Shown here: one piece after another, positions 7,617-14,982 of the stretch | Position numbering within the stretch: position 1 is the stretch's first letter | Layout of the letters: the number at the start of each line of letters is the position of its first letter | Source of the DNA: Anaerolineales bacterium | GTDB lineage: Bacteria; Chloroflexota; Anaerolineae; Anaerolineales; Villigracilaceae | Assembly: GCA_020060235.1 (NCBI GenBank) | Contig: JAGVAO010000210.1 | Coordinates: 1 to 33,575, forward strand | Length of the DNA stretch: 33,575 bases | Reading direction: 5' to 3' | Position numbers and translations under genes: made by a program | The notes under the pieces: model-generated | Databases searched by the model: none | Told to the model about the DNA's origin: nothing | Seen by the model: the letters and a program-made list of their open reading frames with translations, nothing else

Positions 7617-8383
7617 TGTTAAAAGCCGAAAACCTGCTGGTCGCCTATCACGGGCGGCCCGTGCTCAAAAACATCAGTTTGGGGATGGAAAAAGGGGAGA
7701 TTCTTGCGTTGGTCGGGCCGAACGGCTCCGGCAAATCGACCCTGATTCGCGCCCTGAGCGGAATCCTGCCCGTCTCGCGCGGGACGATAAGCCTGTCTGG
7801 CCGTTTAATCAGCGCATTTGGCCCCGCCGAACGCGCCCGCCAAATTGCGGTTGTCCCGCAGGGAGTCCAGATGCCCCCGGCGTTTACCGCGCTCGAAACA
7901 GTGTTGTTTGGCCGCACCCCCTACCTGAACTTCCTCGGCCAACTCTCGGCTGAAGACGAGCGCATCGCCCGCGACTCGCTCGAACAGGTTGATGCCCTGT
8001 CCCTGGCCGGACGCCTGATGGGTGAACTCTCCGGCGGCGAACAGCAGCGCGTCCTGCTGGCGCGCGCCCTGGCGCAGTGCAGCCCCATCCTGCTGCTCGA
8101 CGAACCGACCAGCCACCTCGATTTGCAGCACCAGATGGCCCTGATGGAACTGGTCTATAAACTGGCCCGCGAGTGCGAGTTGACAGTGCTGGTGGCCCTG
8201 CACGACCTGAACCTGGCCGCGCGCTACGCCGACCGCATCGCCCTGCTCGAAAATGGCGAACTGAAAGCCATTGGCGCGCCCGCCGACATCCTGACCGCGG
8301 AGATGCTTTCGCAGGTCTATGGCTGGCCCGTGCAGGTTGTCAAACACCCCTTTCAGGATGCGCCGCTGGTGCTTCCAGGGTAA
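7616..8383 (+). CDS. btuD: ABC transporter ATP-binding protein, BtuD/FecE-like
   Basis: A 255-residue ABC ATPase with all motifs: Walker A GPNGSGKST (residues 34-42), Q-loop VVPQG, signature LSGGEQQRV (about 138-146), Walker B LLLDEP followed by TSHLD, and the H-loop VALHDLNLA. It powers the importer made with the two upstream genes. The start overlaps the permease stop (TAATG), giving translational coupling. The C-terminal portion (YGWPVQVVKHPFQDAPLV) is typical of the iron-chelate/B12 ATPase branch. It ends 15 bp from the convergent hemA gene with no obvious terminator between them. Confidence 0.9.
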   Translation: MLKAENLLVAYHGRPVLKNISLGMEKGEILALVGPNGSGKSTLIRALSGILPVSRGTISLSGRLISAFGPAERARQIAVVPQGVQMPPAFTALETVLFGRTPYLNFLGQLSAEDERIARDSLEQVDALSLAGRLMGELSGGEQQRVLLARALAQCSPILLLDEPTSHLDLQHQMALMELVYKLARECELTVLVALHDLNLAARYADRIALLENGELKAIGAPADILTAEMLSQVYGWPVQVVKHPFQDAPLVLPG

Positions 8384-8398
8384 ACGATTCCCAACATT

Positions 8399-9619
8399 CT
8401 AAATTCCAAACAAAGCGCGCGCGGTGGCGGCATACTCTGGGGCCTCGGCGCGCAACTGACGGGTGGGCTTGTCGAGCAGCTTTTTGACCAGCGCCTGGGT
8501 CAGGGCTTCGATGTGTTCGCGTTCCGCCTCGCCCAGGCCCGGAAGGCGGCGCAGGGTCTTTTCCAGTTCGCTGCGGCGGATGGCCTCCGCCTGCCGGCGC
8601 ATGTCGCTAATCAGCGGCAGTACATCCAGCGCGCCGAAGTAATCCATAAATTTGGCAATCTCTTCGGCCAGGATGGCCTCGACGCGCGGGACTTCGGCAA
8701 TCCGCCCGGCCAGCGATTTCTCAAGGCTTGCGTTCAGGACATCCAAATCGTGCAAACGCACATGGGGGATTTGGGCCGCCTGCGGGTCAATATTACGCGG
8801 AACGGCAATATCAATCAACACCAGCGGGCGTCCAGGCCGCCGGGACATGGCAGCGGCCACCATTTCCGCATCCAGCACGGCTTGCGGCGCGGCTGTCGAG
8901 GCTATCAAAATATCGGCGTCGGCCAGGGCGGCGGGCAGGCCGCCCAATCCGCCTGCCTGTGCGTTCCAGCGCGCGGCCAGGGCCTGGGCGCGTTCTGCGG
9001 AGCGGTTGATAACTGTCAACCGTTGTGCGCCGCGTTTGCGCAGGGCTTCGACCGCCAGTTCAGCCGTTTCCCCCGCGCCGAGGATGACAACCTGCGCCGA
9101 ACGGATGTCCTGTACCGAGCGTTGGCACAGCGCGGCGGCCAGCGAGGAAACCGAAGCCGGGTTGCGGCTGATGGCTGTTTCGGCGCGGACTCGTTTGCCC
9201 GCATGGATGGCGTCCTGGAACAGGCGCGAGAGCAGCGGCCCGACCGTGTTTTGGCTGCGCGCCTTCTCGAGCGCGCGGGTCACTTGCCCCAAAATCTGCG
9301 CTTCTCCCAGCACCAGCGATTCCAGCCCGGCGGCGACCCGGAACAAATGCGCGATGGCTGCCTCGTCGCAGGCGCAATGTAAATGCCGGCGGAACTCATC
9401 CAGCGGTACGCCGCTTATCGCAGCCAGAAAGGTTTGCAGGTCGGCAAACGACCCCTCACCAGAAACGGCATAGATTTCAGTCCGGTTGCAGGTCGAGAGC
9501 AGCACGGCTTCTTGCAGGTTGCTTGGTGGGGCGCAAGTTTCGGCTGCTCCAAGCGCCAGCCTTTCGCGCAGGCGGATGGGGGCGGTGGTATGGTTGATTC
9601 CAATCGACAGGATGTGCAT
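8399..9619 (-). CDS. hemA: Glutamyl-tRNA reductase
   Basis: This 406-residue enzyme makes glutamate-1-semialdehyde from Glu-tRNA with NADPH, the first committed step of C5-pathway tetrapyrrole synthesis, in the cytoplasm. The N-terminal catalytic domain holds GINHTTAPIRLRERLA and the active-site Cys44 in STCNRTEIY. ESLVLGEAQILGQV follows. An NADPH-binding domain starts near residue 180 (VVILGAGETAELAVEAL), and the helical dimerization domain closes the protein. The length is close to the bacterial norm. It is the last gene of the sulfur/siroheme operon, 2 bp after the precorrin-2 dehydrogenase gene, so siroheme precursor supply is tied to sulfur assimilation. Confidence 0.95.
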   Translation of the reverse strand: MHILSIGINHTTAPIRLRERLALGAAETCAPPSNLQEAVLLSTCNRTEIYAVSGEGSFADLQTFLAAISGVPLDEFRRHLHCACDEAAIAHLFRVAAGLESLVLGEAQILGQVTRALEKARSQNTVGPLLSRLFQDAIHAGKRVRAETAISRNPASVSSLAAALCQRSVQDIRSAQVVILGAGETAELAVEALRKRGAQRLTVINRSAERAQALAARWNAQAGGLGGLPAALADADILIASTAAPQAVLDAEMVAAAMSRRPGRPLVLIDIAVPRNIDPQAAQIPHVRLHDLDVLNASLEKSLAGRIAEVPRVEAILAEEIAKFMDYFGALDVLPLISDMRRQAEAIRRSELEKTLRRLPGLGEAEREHIEALTQALVKKLLDKPTRQLRAEAPEYAATARALFGI

Positions 9620-9621
9620 GG

Positions 9622-10287
9622 CTAAACGTCGGCAGGTTGGAAGTGGAAGCCGACAATGTCAGAGATGATTTGTAGGGCGGTTTCCTCGCGGCCGGCTTCG
9701 ATGTGGGTCAAAACGTCCGAATCGACAATCTGATACCACAGTTGTTTGCGGGTTTCAAAGTCGGGAATGCGCTCGGCCAGGGGCTGGCGCAACTTCCCTG
9801 CCAGGGACAGGAAGCGGGCATGGTGCGCCCCAACCTGCTGCTGGAACTGCTCCCGCAGGCGTACGGCCAGGGCCGGGGCTTTACCCGCCGTCGAAATGGC
9901 AATCGTCAGGTCGCCCTGGCGCGCAATCGACGGGGCGATAAAGTTGCAATGCGGGGTGTCGTCCACCACGTTGACCAGTTGGCGGTTGGCGTTGGCTTCC
10001 TCCCAGACCTGGCGGTTGATTTCGGGCTGGTTGGTGGCGCAAATGGCGAGGAACGCGCCGCGCAGGTCGCCGGGCCGGTAGGCGCGCTGGATATACGTTA
10101 CCCGTCCGGCGCGGACGTGTTCGCCCAGCCTGTCGGTCAGGTCGGGCGAGATGAGCGTAACCCGCGCCTGCGATTCGAGCAAACTCTCGACCTTGCCCTC
10201 GGCGATTTTCCCGCCGCCTATCACCACGCAGGGCTGGTCTTTGAGTTGTAAAAAGACCGGGTAGTAGGTTTCGGGTTCAGATTTCAT
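9622..10287 (-). CDS. Precorrin-2 dehydrogenase / siroheme synthase (Met8/SirC type)
   Basis: A 221-residue stand-alone version of the CysG N-terminal module. VVIGGGKIAEGKVESLL (from residue 21) is the NAD-binding loop; LISPDLTDRL, FLAICATNQPEINRQVWEEA and VNVVDDTPHCNFIAPSI match the family, and the C-terminal region corresponds to the siroheme-synthase dimerization/central part. It oxidizes precorrin-2 to sirohydrochlorin and, in Met8-type enzymes, also inserts iron. I saw no separate SirB-like chelatase in the window. It acts after SUMT, encoded two genes upstream. Its ATG at 10287 overlaps the end of the APS/PAPS reductase gene by 11 nt. Confidence 0.9.
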   Translation of the reverse strand: MKSEPETYYPVFLQLKDQPCVVIGGGKIAEGKVESLLESQARVTLISPDLTDRLGEHVRAGRVTYIQRAYRPGDLRGAFLAICATNQPEINRQVWEEANANRQLVNVVDDTPHCNFIAPSIARQGDLTIAISTAGKAPALAVRLREQFQQQVGAHHARFLSLAGKLRQPLAERIPDFETRKQLWYQIVDSDVLTHIEAGREETALQIISDIVGFHFQPADV

Positions 10288-11035
10288 AATCGGGTTTCAG
10301 GTGAATGCCGCACTCGGTTTTTTTCTGCCCACTCCAGCGTCCGGCGCGGGGGTCTTCGCCGGGTTTGACCGCCCGGGTGCAGGGCCAGCAGCCGATGCTG
10401 GGGAAGCCCTTATCGTGCAGGGGGTTGTAGGGCAGGTTGTGGGTGTGGATGTAGTCCCAAACCTGCTGGCTGGTCCAGGCGGCCAGGGGGTTGAGTTTGA
10501 CCATTTTGTTGGTCGTATCCCACTCGACCAGCCCGGCGTTGGCGCGGAAGATGGTCTGGTCGCGGCGGATGCCGGTAATCCAGGCGCGGTAGCCTCCCAG
10601 GTATTCGCGCTGCGGCGTGACTTTGCGCAGGTAGCAGCACGAATCGGGGTCGCTTTGCCACAGGGCTTCGCCATATTTTTTGGTCTGCTCCTCCAGCGAA
10701 AGGCCGGTCGCAACGCGTTCCAGGCGCACGCCCAGGCGGCGCACCAGTTCGTCGCGCAGGGCATAGGTTTCGGGAAAGAGCAGGGCGGTATCGAGGTAAA
10801 AAATCCTGGTTTCGGGACGAATTTCGGCAATCATGTGCATCAACGCGACGCCTTCCGGGCCAAAACCGGTCGCTTGGACGATGTCGGGGCCGAAGTGTTC
10901 GAATCCCCAGCGCAGTACCAGTTGCGGGCTGCTGCCTTCGAGTTGCTGGTTGATGTGTTTCAGTTCGCTGACCGTCCACTGGGTCAAATCGTAAAGGGTA
11001 TAGGGGTCTTGTTGGGTCAAGAAGTGGGAAGACAT
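10277..11035 (-). CDS. cysH: Phosphoadenylyl/adenylyl-sulfate reductase
   Basis: The protein (252 aa) is in the PAPS/APS reductase family, which reduces activated sulfate to sulfite using thioredoxin-type reductants. The catalytic ECGIH motif is at residues 241-245. It also has Cys133-Cys134 and Cys216-x-x-Cys219, the four ligands of the [4Fe-4S] cluster that marks APS-using enzymes, so APS is the more likely substrate. The start is the ATG at 11035, which has AAGGAG 9 nt upstream; a TTG two codons earlier is too close to that site. No ATP sulfurylase or APS kinase gene is in the window. It lies between SUMT and precorrin-2 dehydrogenase in one operon. Confidence 0.92.
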   Translation of the reverse strand: MSSHFLTQQDPYTLYDLTQWTVSELKHINQQLEGSSPQLVLRWGFEHFGPDIVQATGFGPEGVALMHMIAEIRPETRIFYLDTALLFPETYALRDELVRRLGVRLERVATGLSLEEQTKKYGEALWQSDPDSCCYLRKVTPQREYLGGYRAWITGIRRDQTIFRANAGLVEWDTTNKMVKLNPLAAWTSQQVWDYIHTHNLPYNPLHDKGFPSIGCWPCTRAVKPGEDPRAGRWSGQKKTECGIHLKPDYEI

Positions 11036-11058
11036 GGGCAATTTCTCCTTGGGTTACA

Positions 11059-11826
11059 TTATCCGCCTGCGAAGGCGGGCAGTTTTTCCTGAAACCAGGC
11101 GATTTCCTGGCGCATTCGCACCACCTCGCCAACCACAAGGATGGCGGGCGGCTGGATGTGCGCGGTTTTGGCGGCGATGTCTTCGAGCAGGCCTTCGACG
11201 ACGACCTGTTCAGTGGTTGTGCCTTGCTGGATGACGGCCACCGATACGCGACCTGACATGCCGTTGGCGAGCAGGCGGTTGCAGATTTCGGGCAGGTGCG
11301 CCACGCCCATCAGGAAGACGAGCGTTCCCAGCCGGGGCAGGGCCGCCCAGTCGATGCCTGATTCTGGCCCGCAGGTGTGCCCGGCGATGACGGTAAACGC
11401 GGTCGTCACCCCGCGTTGGGTGACGGGAATCCCGGCATAGGCGGGGACAGCGATTGCGCTGCTGACGCCGGGAATGACCTCGAAGGGAATCCCCGCCTCG
11501 GACAGGGCCTGGCATTCTTCGCCGCCGCGCCCGAAGACGAAGGGGTCGCCGCCCTTTAACCGGGCGACGCGCAGCCCCTGGCGGGCTTTTTCGACCAGCA
11601 GGACGTTGATGCATTCCTGCGCGAGGCGGTGACGGGATGGGGCTTTGCCCACGTCGATGGCCTCGGCCAGGGGGTGAATTTCATCCAGCAGGGCCGGGGC
11701 GGCGAGACGGTCGTACAGCACCACGTCCGCCTGGCGCAGGCGTTTCAGCCCTTTGACGGTGATAAGTTCCGGGTCGCCTGGCCCGGCGCCGATAATGGAA
11801 ACAAGCCCTGGGGTTGTCGCGCTCAT
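11059..11826 (-). CDS. cobA: Uroporphyrinogen-III C-methyltransferase (SUMT)
   Basis: A 255-residue enzyme that uses S-adenosylmethionine to methylate uroporphyrinogen III at C2 and C7, giving precorrin-2, the branch point to siroheme and B12. The motifs VSIIGAGPGDPELITVKG (near residue 10), VVLYDRL, RLKGGDPFVFGRGGEE and VIPGVSSAIAVPAYAGIPVTQRG are diagnostic. The ATG at 11826 is preceded by TAGGAG at 8 nt; upstream in-frame codons run inside the sulfite reductase gene and are rejected. It is the stand-alone form, not fused to precorrin-2 dehydrogenase. Ten bp separate it from the sulfite reductase gene. Its last codons are built from a CCGCCT/AGGCGG palindrome (11063-11078). Confidence 0.95.
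   Translation of the reverse strand: MSATTPGLVSIIGAGPGDPELITVKGLKRLRQADVVLYDRLAAPALLDEIHPLAEAIDVGKAPSRHRLAQECINVLLVEKARQGLRVARLKGGDPFVFGRGGEECQALSEAGIPFEVIPGVSSAIAVPAYAGIPVTQRGVTTAFTVIAGHTCGPESGIDWAALPRLGTLVFLMGVAHLPEICNRLLANGMSGRVSVAVIQQGTTTEQVVVEGLLEDIAAKTAHIQPPAILVVGEVVRMRQEIAWFQEKLPAFAGG
11063..11078. repeat. Small palindrome at the SUMT gene end
   Basis: CCGCCT (11063-11068), GCGA, AGGCGG (11073-11078) is a perfect 6-bp hairpin with a tetraloop on either strand. It spans the last codons and stop of the SUMT gene, just before the cysH ribosome site. It may be a small dispersed repeat or an mRNA processing/stability element. Confidence 0.5.
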
Positions 11827-11836
11827 CGGCTTGCTC

Positions 11837-13501
11837 CTAAAGCGGCTGCAAGGCTTGCAGTTGGTCGAAGCCCACGCGCACGCAGAAATCCCCGAAAGTC
11901 TCATCCGGCTGACGGGTTTCTTTGAAGTGGGCCAGCAGCGGCAGCAGGGTGGGGATGATTTCCTGGAACGGCACAAGGTCTTTGTAGAATTTGTTCAGGC
12001 GCGTGCCGTCGATGCGCCCGCCGAGGAAGATGGTGTACTTGTTGAGCGAGCGTCCCACCAGGCCGATGTCGGCCACGTAGGGGCGGGCGCAGCCGTTGGG
12101 GCAGCCGGTCATGCGCACGGTGATGGGTTCGTCTTGCAGGCCCAGGCGTTTGAGTTCTTCTTCCAGTTGGTCTACCAGACCCGGCAGGGCGCGTTCGCCT
12201 TCGGTAATGGCCAGGCTGCAGGTCGGCAGGGCCACGCAGGCGATGGAATGTAACTGCACCAGTGAGAGTTCGCGGGGCAGGCGCACGCCGTGGGCATGCA
12301 AAATGGTTTCGATGGGGATTTGGGCCTCGGGCGGCAGGTTGGTGATGAGCAGGTCCTGGCTGGCGGTGATGGCGAAGCGCGGCTGGAATTTGCGCGCGAT
12401 TTCGGCCAGGGCGGTTTTCAGTTTCATGCTTTCGGTGTCCTGGATGCGCCCGTTTTCGATGGACAGGCCGAAGAACCAGCGTCCGTCGCCCTGGTTATGC
12501 CAGCCGAGGTGCAGGTGCGGCTCGAAGGGCGGCAGCGGGGCGCTGGGGGCCAGTTGGTAACCCAGGCGGGCTTCGACCTCGCTGCGGAAGCGGTCGATGC
12601 CCCAGTCGTTAATCAGGTACTTGATGCGCGAGTGTTTGCGGTTGGCGCGGTCACCGTTGTCGCGGTAGACGGCGATGACCTGCTCGGCCACCGGCAGCAG
12701 TTGCTCGGGTTCGACAAAGCCGAGCGGGTCGGAAAGGCGCGGGAAGGTCTCCGGCTGGGTGTGGTTCATGCCCAGCCCGCCGCCGACCAGGATGTTGAAT
12801 CCCTTCAGGGCTTCGCCTTCCAGGATGGCGACAATCCCCAGGTCGTTGGTGAAAATGTCGAGGCAGTTATCGCCGGGGTAGGCCAGCGCGATTTTGAACT
12901 TGCGCGGCAGGTAGGTTTTGCCGTAGAACGGTTCGATTTCTTCTGCCGGCTCAGACAGGTCGAGTTTTTCGCCATCGAGCCAGATTTCGGCGTAGGCCTT
13001 GCCGCGTGAGATGAAGTGTTCCGAAATCTGGCGGGCATATTCGGTCACCTGGGCGTGGGCGCGGCTTTTGAAGGGAGCCGGGCAGGCAGTGACGTTGCGC
13101 ACCACGTCGCCGCAGGCGCCCTGGCTGGTTATCAGGGCCTTGTGAATTTCCTGCAACATGGATTTGACCTCGCCTTTGACCAGCCCGTGAAATTGGATGG
13201 TCTCGCGGGTGGTCAGGCGGATGGTGTTGTTGGCGTAGCGGGTTGCCAGGTCGTCGAGTACCAGGTATTGCTCGGCGCTGATTTGCCCGGCGGGGATGCG
13301 CCAGCGAATCATAATGGAATGCACTTTTTGGCCGCGAATGTCACGGTCGTGCTGCTGATACATGCCGTGCGCTTTCAGAACAACGGCGTTGTCTTCAGAG
13401 AAAGCCGGGGTGCCTTGTTGCAGTTCCTCTTCCAGGGTTCCGCGCAGGTAACGGCTGTTTTCTTTAATATGTTCGACTTTGCTTAATTTTGGGGCGTCCA
13501 T
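11837..13501 (-). CDS. Assimilatory sulfite reductase (siroheme/[4Fe-4S] hemoprotein)
   Basis: The 554-residue product reduces sulfite to sulfide in six electrons. It has the two-fold repeated nitrite/sulfite reductase layout: ferredoxin-like half-domains (residues about 60-130 and 310-390) and the siroheme/iron-sulfur regions. The cluster and siroheme ligands are visible as ACVALPTC (C-x5-C) and TGCPNGC (C-x3-C). The N-terminus (SKVEHIKENSRYLRGTLEEE) resembles sulfite rather than nitrite reductases, and the company of cysH supports sulfite. No flavoprotein partner is encoded nearby, so ferredoxin may be the donor. The ATG at 13501 has AGGAG about 8 nt upstream; an earlier in-frame ATG at 13564 lies inside the terminator region and is rejected. 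First gene of the operon, behind the Cys leader. Confidence 0.92.
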   Translation of the reverse strand: MDAPKLSKVEHIKENSRYLRGTLEEELQQGTPAFSEDNAVVLKAHGMYQQHDRDIRGQKVHSIMIRWRIPAGQISAEQYLVLDDLATRYANNTIRLTTRETIQFHGLVKGEVKSMLQEIHKALITSQGACGDVVRNVTACPAPFKSRAHAQVTEYARQISEHFISRGKAYAEIWLDGEKLDLSEPAEEIEPFYGKTYLPRKFKIALAYPGDNCLDIFTNDLGIVAILEGEALKGFNILVGGGLGMNHTQPETFPRLSDPLGFVEPEQLLPVAEQVIAVYRDNGDRANRKHSRIKYLINDWGIDRFRSEVEARLGYQLAPSAPLPPFEPHLHLGWHNQGDGRWFFGLSIENGRIQDTESMKLKTALAEIARKFQPRFAITASQDLLITNLPPEAQIPIETILHAHGVRLPRELSLVQLHSIACVALPTCSLAITEGERALPGLVDQLEEELKRLGLQDEPITVRMTGCPNGCARPYVADIGLVGRSLNKYTIFLGGRIDGTRLNKFYKDLVPFQEIIPTLLPLLAHFKETRQPDETFGDFCVRVGFDQLQALQPL

Positions 13502-13540
13502 TTTCTCTTCTCCTTCTCTTCTCCATGGGTGAACGATTAC

Positions 13541-13579
13541 AAAAAATAAAAAAACCGGGGTCATTCCCGGTTTGTAATC
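13541..13579 (-). terminator. Second intrinsic terminator in the sulfur-operon leader
   Basis: Read on the minus strand, AAACCGGG, loop AATGAC, CCCGGTTT is followed by a T-rich run (13554-13541). Flanking GATTACAAA and TTTGTAATC (13579-13571 and 13543-13535) can extend the pairing around it. It lies only about 35 nt before the sulfite reductase start, downstream of the first terminator, so it forms a back-up stop in the same leader. Confidence 0.75.
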
Positions 13580-13582
13580 AAT

Positions 13583-13635
13583 AAAAAAACCGGCGAATGC
13601 ACGTCAGGGGCCTCCTGGGGATGTGCATCACCGAT
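13583..13635 (-). terminator. Attenuator terminator downstream of the Cys leader ORF
   Basis: On the minus strand, ATCGGTGATGCACATC (from about 13634) pairs imperfectly with GACGTGCATTCGCCGGT, and seven T residues follow (13589-13583). It begins 25 nt after the leader ORF stop. GCAAATCGGT in its left arm can alternatively pair with GCTGATTGC inside the leader ORF (13685-13677), giving a possible anti-terminator. Confidence 0.75.
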
Positions 13636-13660
13636 TTGCGGGCCTGTTTTTGGCCTGTGC

Positions 13661-13780
13661 TCAGGTGCGGGTTGCGGCAATCAGCCGCTCATCTCCCTGG
13701 AGACGCGGAAAACACATACATGTACAGGAACACATACACGCGCAGGCTGCCAGCGGGGAGAGTGATTTGTTGGTCTTCAT
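13661..13780 (-). CDS. Cysteine-rich leader peptide (39 aa) of a putative attenuator
   Basis: The ATG at 13780 opens a 39-codon ORF ending in TGA at 13663-13661. Codons 13-23 read C-A-C-M-C-S-C-T-C-M-C: six Cys codons in eleven (13744-13712). The rest (MKTNKSLSPLAA before, FPRLQGDERLIAATRT after) shows no signal or known fold. No ribosome site precedes it, and the predicted -10 box ends 12 nt upstream, so the transcript would be nearly leaderless. Directly after the Cys run, CCGC-TCTC and GAGA-GCGG (13708-13685) form a hairpin, followed by two terminators and a sulfur-assimilation operon. In established attenuators, ribosomes stall at codons of the scarce amino acid and prevent terminator folding; cysteine is the end product here. 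Function is inferred; the ORF and codon pattern are directly visible. Confidence 0.85.
   Translation of the reverse strand: MKTNKSLSPLAACACMCSCTCMCFPRLQGDERLIAATRT
13685..13708 (-). promoter_or_regulatory. Pause/protector hairpin after the Cys codons
   Basis: CCGC (13708-13705) and TCTC (13703-13700) pair with GAGA (13695-13692) and GCGG (13688-13685). It starts three nt after the last Cys codon, so a ribosome stalled on the Cys run would cover its left arm. An alternative hairpin, GCGGC/GCCGC (13688-13674), excludes it. This overlap of mutually exclusive stems is typical of attenuator leaders. Confidence 0.55.
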
Positions 13781-13792
13781 AATTAACGACTG

Positions 13793-13820
13793 ATTTTATC
13801 GTCATTATGATATTTGTCAA
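13793..13820 (-). promoter_or_regulatory. Promoter of the sulfur/siroheme operon
   Basis: On the minus strand, TTGACA (13820-13815, full consensus) and TAAAAT (13798-13793) are separated by 16 bp. Transcription should start near 13786, about 6 nt before the leader ORF ATG. The surrounding bases are AT-rich, unlike the rest of the window. Confidence 0.75.
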
Positions 13821-13922
13821 TACATCTTTTATAAAAATCGTGTAATGAAAAACCTGATTTGGATGTCGGCAATTCTTCTGCTAGCCAGTTTACAAATCTA
13901 TAAACGAGGCAGGCCTGATAAT

Positions 13923-13951
13923 AGGACAGAAATCGTCTGAAATGATACAAT
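13923..13951 (+). promoter_or_regulatory. Possible promoter of the VOC gene, nearly leaderless
   Basis: AGGACA (13923-13928) and TACAAT (13946-13951) are 17 bp apart. Only 6 nt separate the -10 box from the ATG, so the mRNA would begin at or beside the start codon. It is divergent from the sulfur-operon promoter. Confidence 0.42.
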
Positions 13952-13957
13952 CCCTTT

Positions 13958-14869
13958 ATGAACCAACCCCAACCGATTGCGATTGCCCCGCACCGTATTC
14001 ACCCCGAAACAAAGCCGGGATACGTGCACCTCAAGGTTGCCAGCCTTGAGAGCCAACTGACCTTTTACCAGCAGGCGCTCGGCTTGCGCCTGCACTGGCG
14101 CAAGGACAACAGCGCAGGCCTGGGCGCGGGCGGCCCCGATTTTGTGCGGCTGACCGAAATTCCGGGCGCCCGGCGCTATCGCGGCGTAACCGGGATTTAC
14201 CATTTTGCCATCCTTTTCTCAAACCGCTACGAACTTGCGCGGGCGATTGCGCGGCTGTTTGCGTTGCGCTGGCCCAACTCGCCCACCGACCACATCCTGA
14301 CCAAGACCACCTACCTCGAAGACCCGGAAGGCAACACCATCGAACTGTACTGCGAATCGCCGGAAGACGGTATCTTCGCTGTCGAGGGCGGCGAATTTAT
14401 TGCCCGCCGCGCCGACGGCTCTCCCAGCGACGGGCGCGAACCGCTCGACCTGGATGCGCTTTTCTCACACCTGGGCGAATCCGAATCGTTCGATGCGCCT
14501 GTGCCGCTCGAAACCCGCATCGGCCATTTTCACCTGCACGTCTCAAACATGGACGAAACCCGCCGGTACTACCACGACCTGCTTGGTTTCGATGATATGG
14601 GCATTGGCCGCCGCTATCGCATGGGCATGGTTTCGGCTGGCGGCTATCACCACCACATCGGCTATAACACCTGGCAGGGGGAGGGCGCGCCCCCGCCTCC
14701 GCCCGACGCGCTGGGGCTGGAGCATATCTCTTTTATCTTTCCAAACCCGCAGGCCTGGCAAGATTTTATGGCCCGACTCGAAGAGCTGCAACTGCCCTTC
14801 GAGCAAACCGCTGAGGGTGTCTTGCTCAAAGACCCGTCTCGCAACGGGCTGTTGTTCCAGAAACCATAA
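13958..14869 (+). CDS. VOC-family protein, CatE-like (catechol 2,3-dioxygenase/glyoxalase superfamily)
   Basis: This 303-residue protein has two vicinal-oxygen-chelate domains. The first (about 15-135) has HLKVASLESQLTFYQQALGL, YHFAILF and NTIELYCESPED; the second (about 185-300) has IGHFHLHVSNMDETRRYYHDLLGFDD, GYHHHIGYNTW and LEHISFIFPN. His in HLHV, His in HHHIGYNTW and a Glu near each domain end are candidate metal ligands. GYHHHIGYNTW closely resembles CatE-type extradiol dioxygenases of Firmicutes, which act on catechols, but many such proteins have unknown substrates and no aromatic-degradation genes are nearby. It is a single-gene unit ended by a strong terminator. Confidence 0.85.
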   Translation: MNQPQPIAIAPHRIHPETKPGYVHLKVASLESQLTFYQQALGLRLHWRKDNSAGLGAGGPDFVRLTEIPGARRYRGVTGIYHFAILFSNRYELARAIARLFALRWPNSPTDHILTKTTYLEDPEGNTIELYCESPEDGIFAVEGGEFIARRADGSPSDGREPLDLDALFSHLGESESFDAPVPLETRIGHFHLHVSNMDETRRYYHDLLGFDDMGIGRRYRMGMVSAGGYHHHIGYNTWQGEGAPPPPPDALGLEHISFIFPNPQAWQDFMARLEELQLPFEQTAEGVLLKDPSRNGLLFQKP

Positions 14870-14914
14870 TCAAAACCCTGGATATCTGATTGGCGTCCAG
14901 GGTTTTGATTTTTA
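14868..14914 (+). terminator. Intrinsic terminator after the VOC gene
   Basis: AATCAAAACCCTGGA (14868-14882) and TCCAGGGTTTTGATT (14896-14910) are perfect 15-bp arms around a 13-nt loop, followed by TTTA. The left arm overlaps the VOC stop codon. It is nearly symmetric, so it could also act on minus-strand transcripts. Confidence 0.85.
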
Positions 14915-14926
14915 CTGACTCGTCTG

Positions 14927-14954
14927 TTGTCTGGACAGAAGAGTGTTGTAAAAT
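14927..14954 (+). promoter_or_regulatory. Likely promoter of the PAS/GAF/HD-GYP gene
   Basis: TTGTCT (14927-14932) and TAAAAT (14949-14954) with 16-bp spacing lie after the VOC terminator. AAGGAG at 14969 then serves the ATG at 14983. Confidence 0.5.
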
Positions 14955-14982
14955 AGTTATATATGGTTAAGGAGCAATCTTG

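Noticed and set aside
8384-8398. Terminator between the convergent BtuD-like and hemA genes
   Set aside because: Only 15 bp are available, and no hairpin with a T-run is visible.
12290-13486. Long plus-strand frames over the sulfite reductase gene
   Set aside because: Low-complexity Gly/Val/Gln-rich translations opposite a well-supported enzyme.
13502-13564. N-terminal extension of sulfite reductase to the ATG at 13564
   Set aside because: It would be encoded by the terminator hairpin; the ATG at 13501 has a proper ribosome site.
13583-13800. SAM riboswitch in front of the sulfur operon
   Set aside because: The conserved SAM-aptamer core is not present; a Cys-codon ORF explains the leader better.
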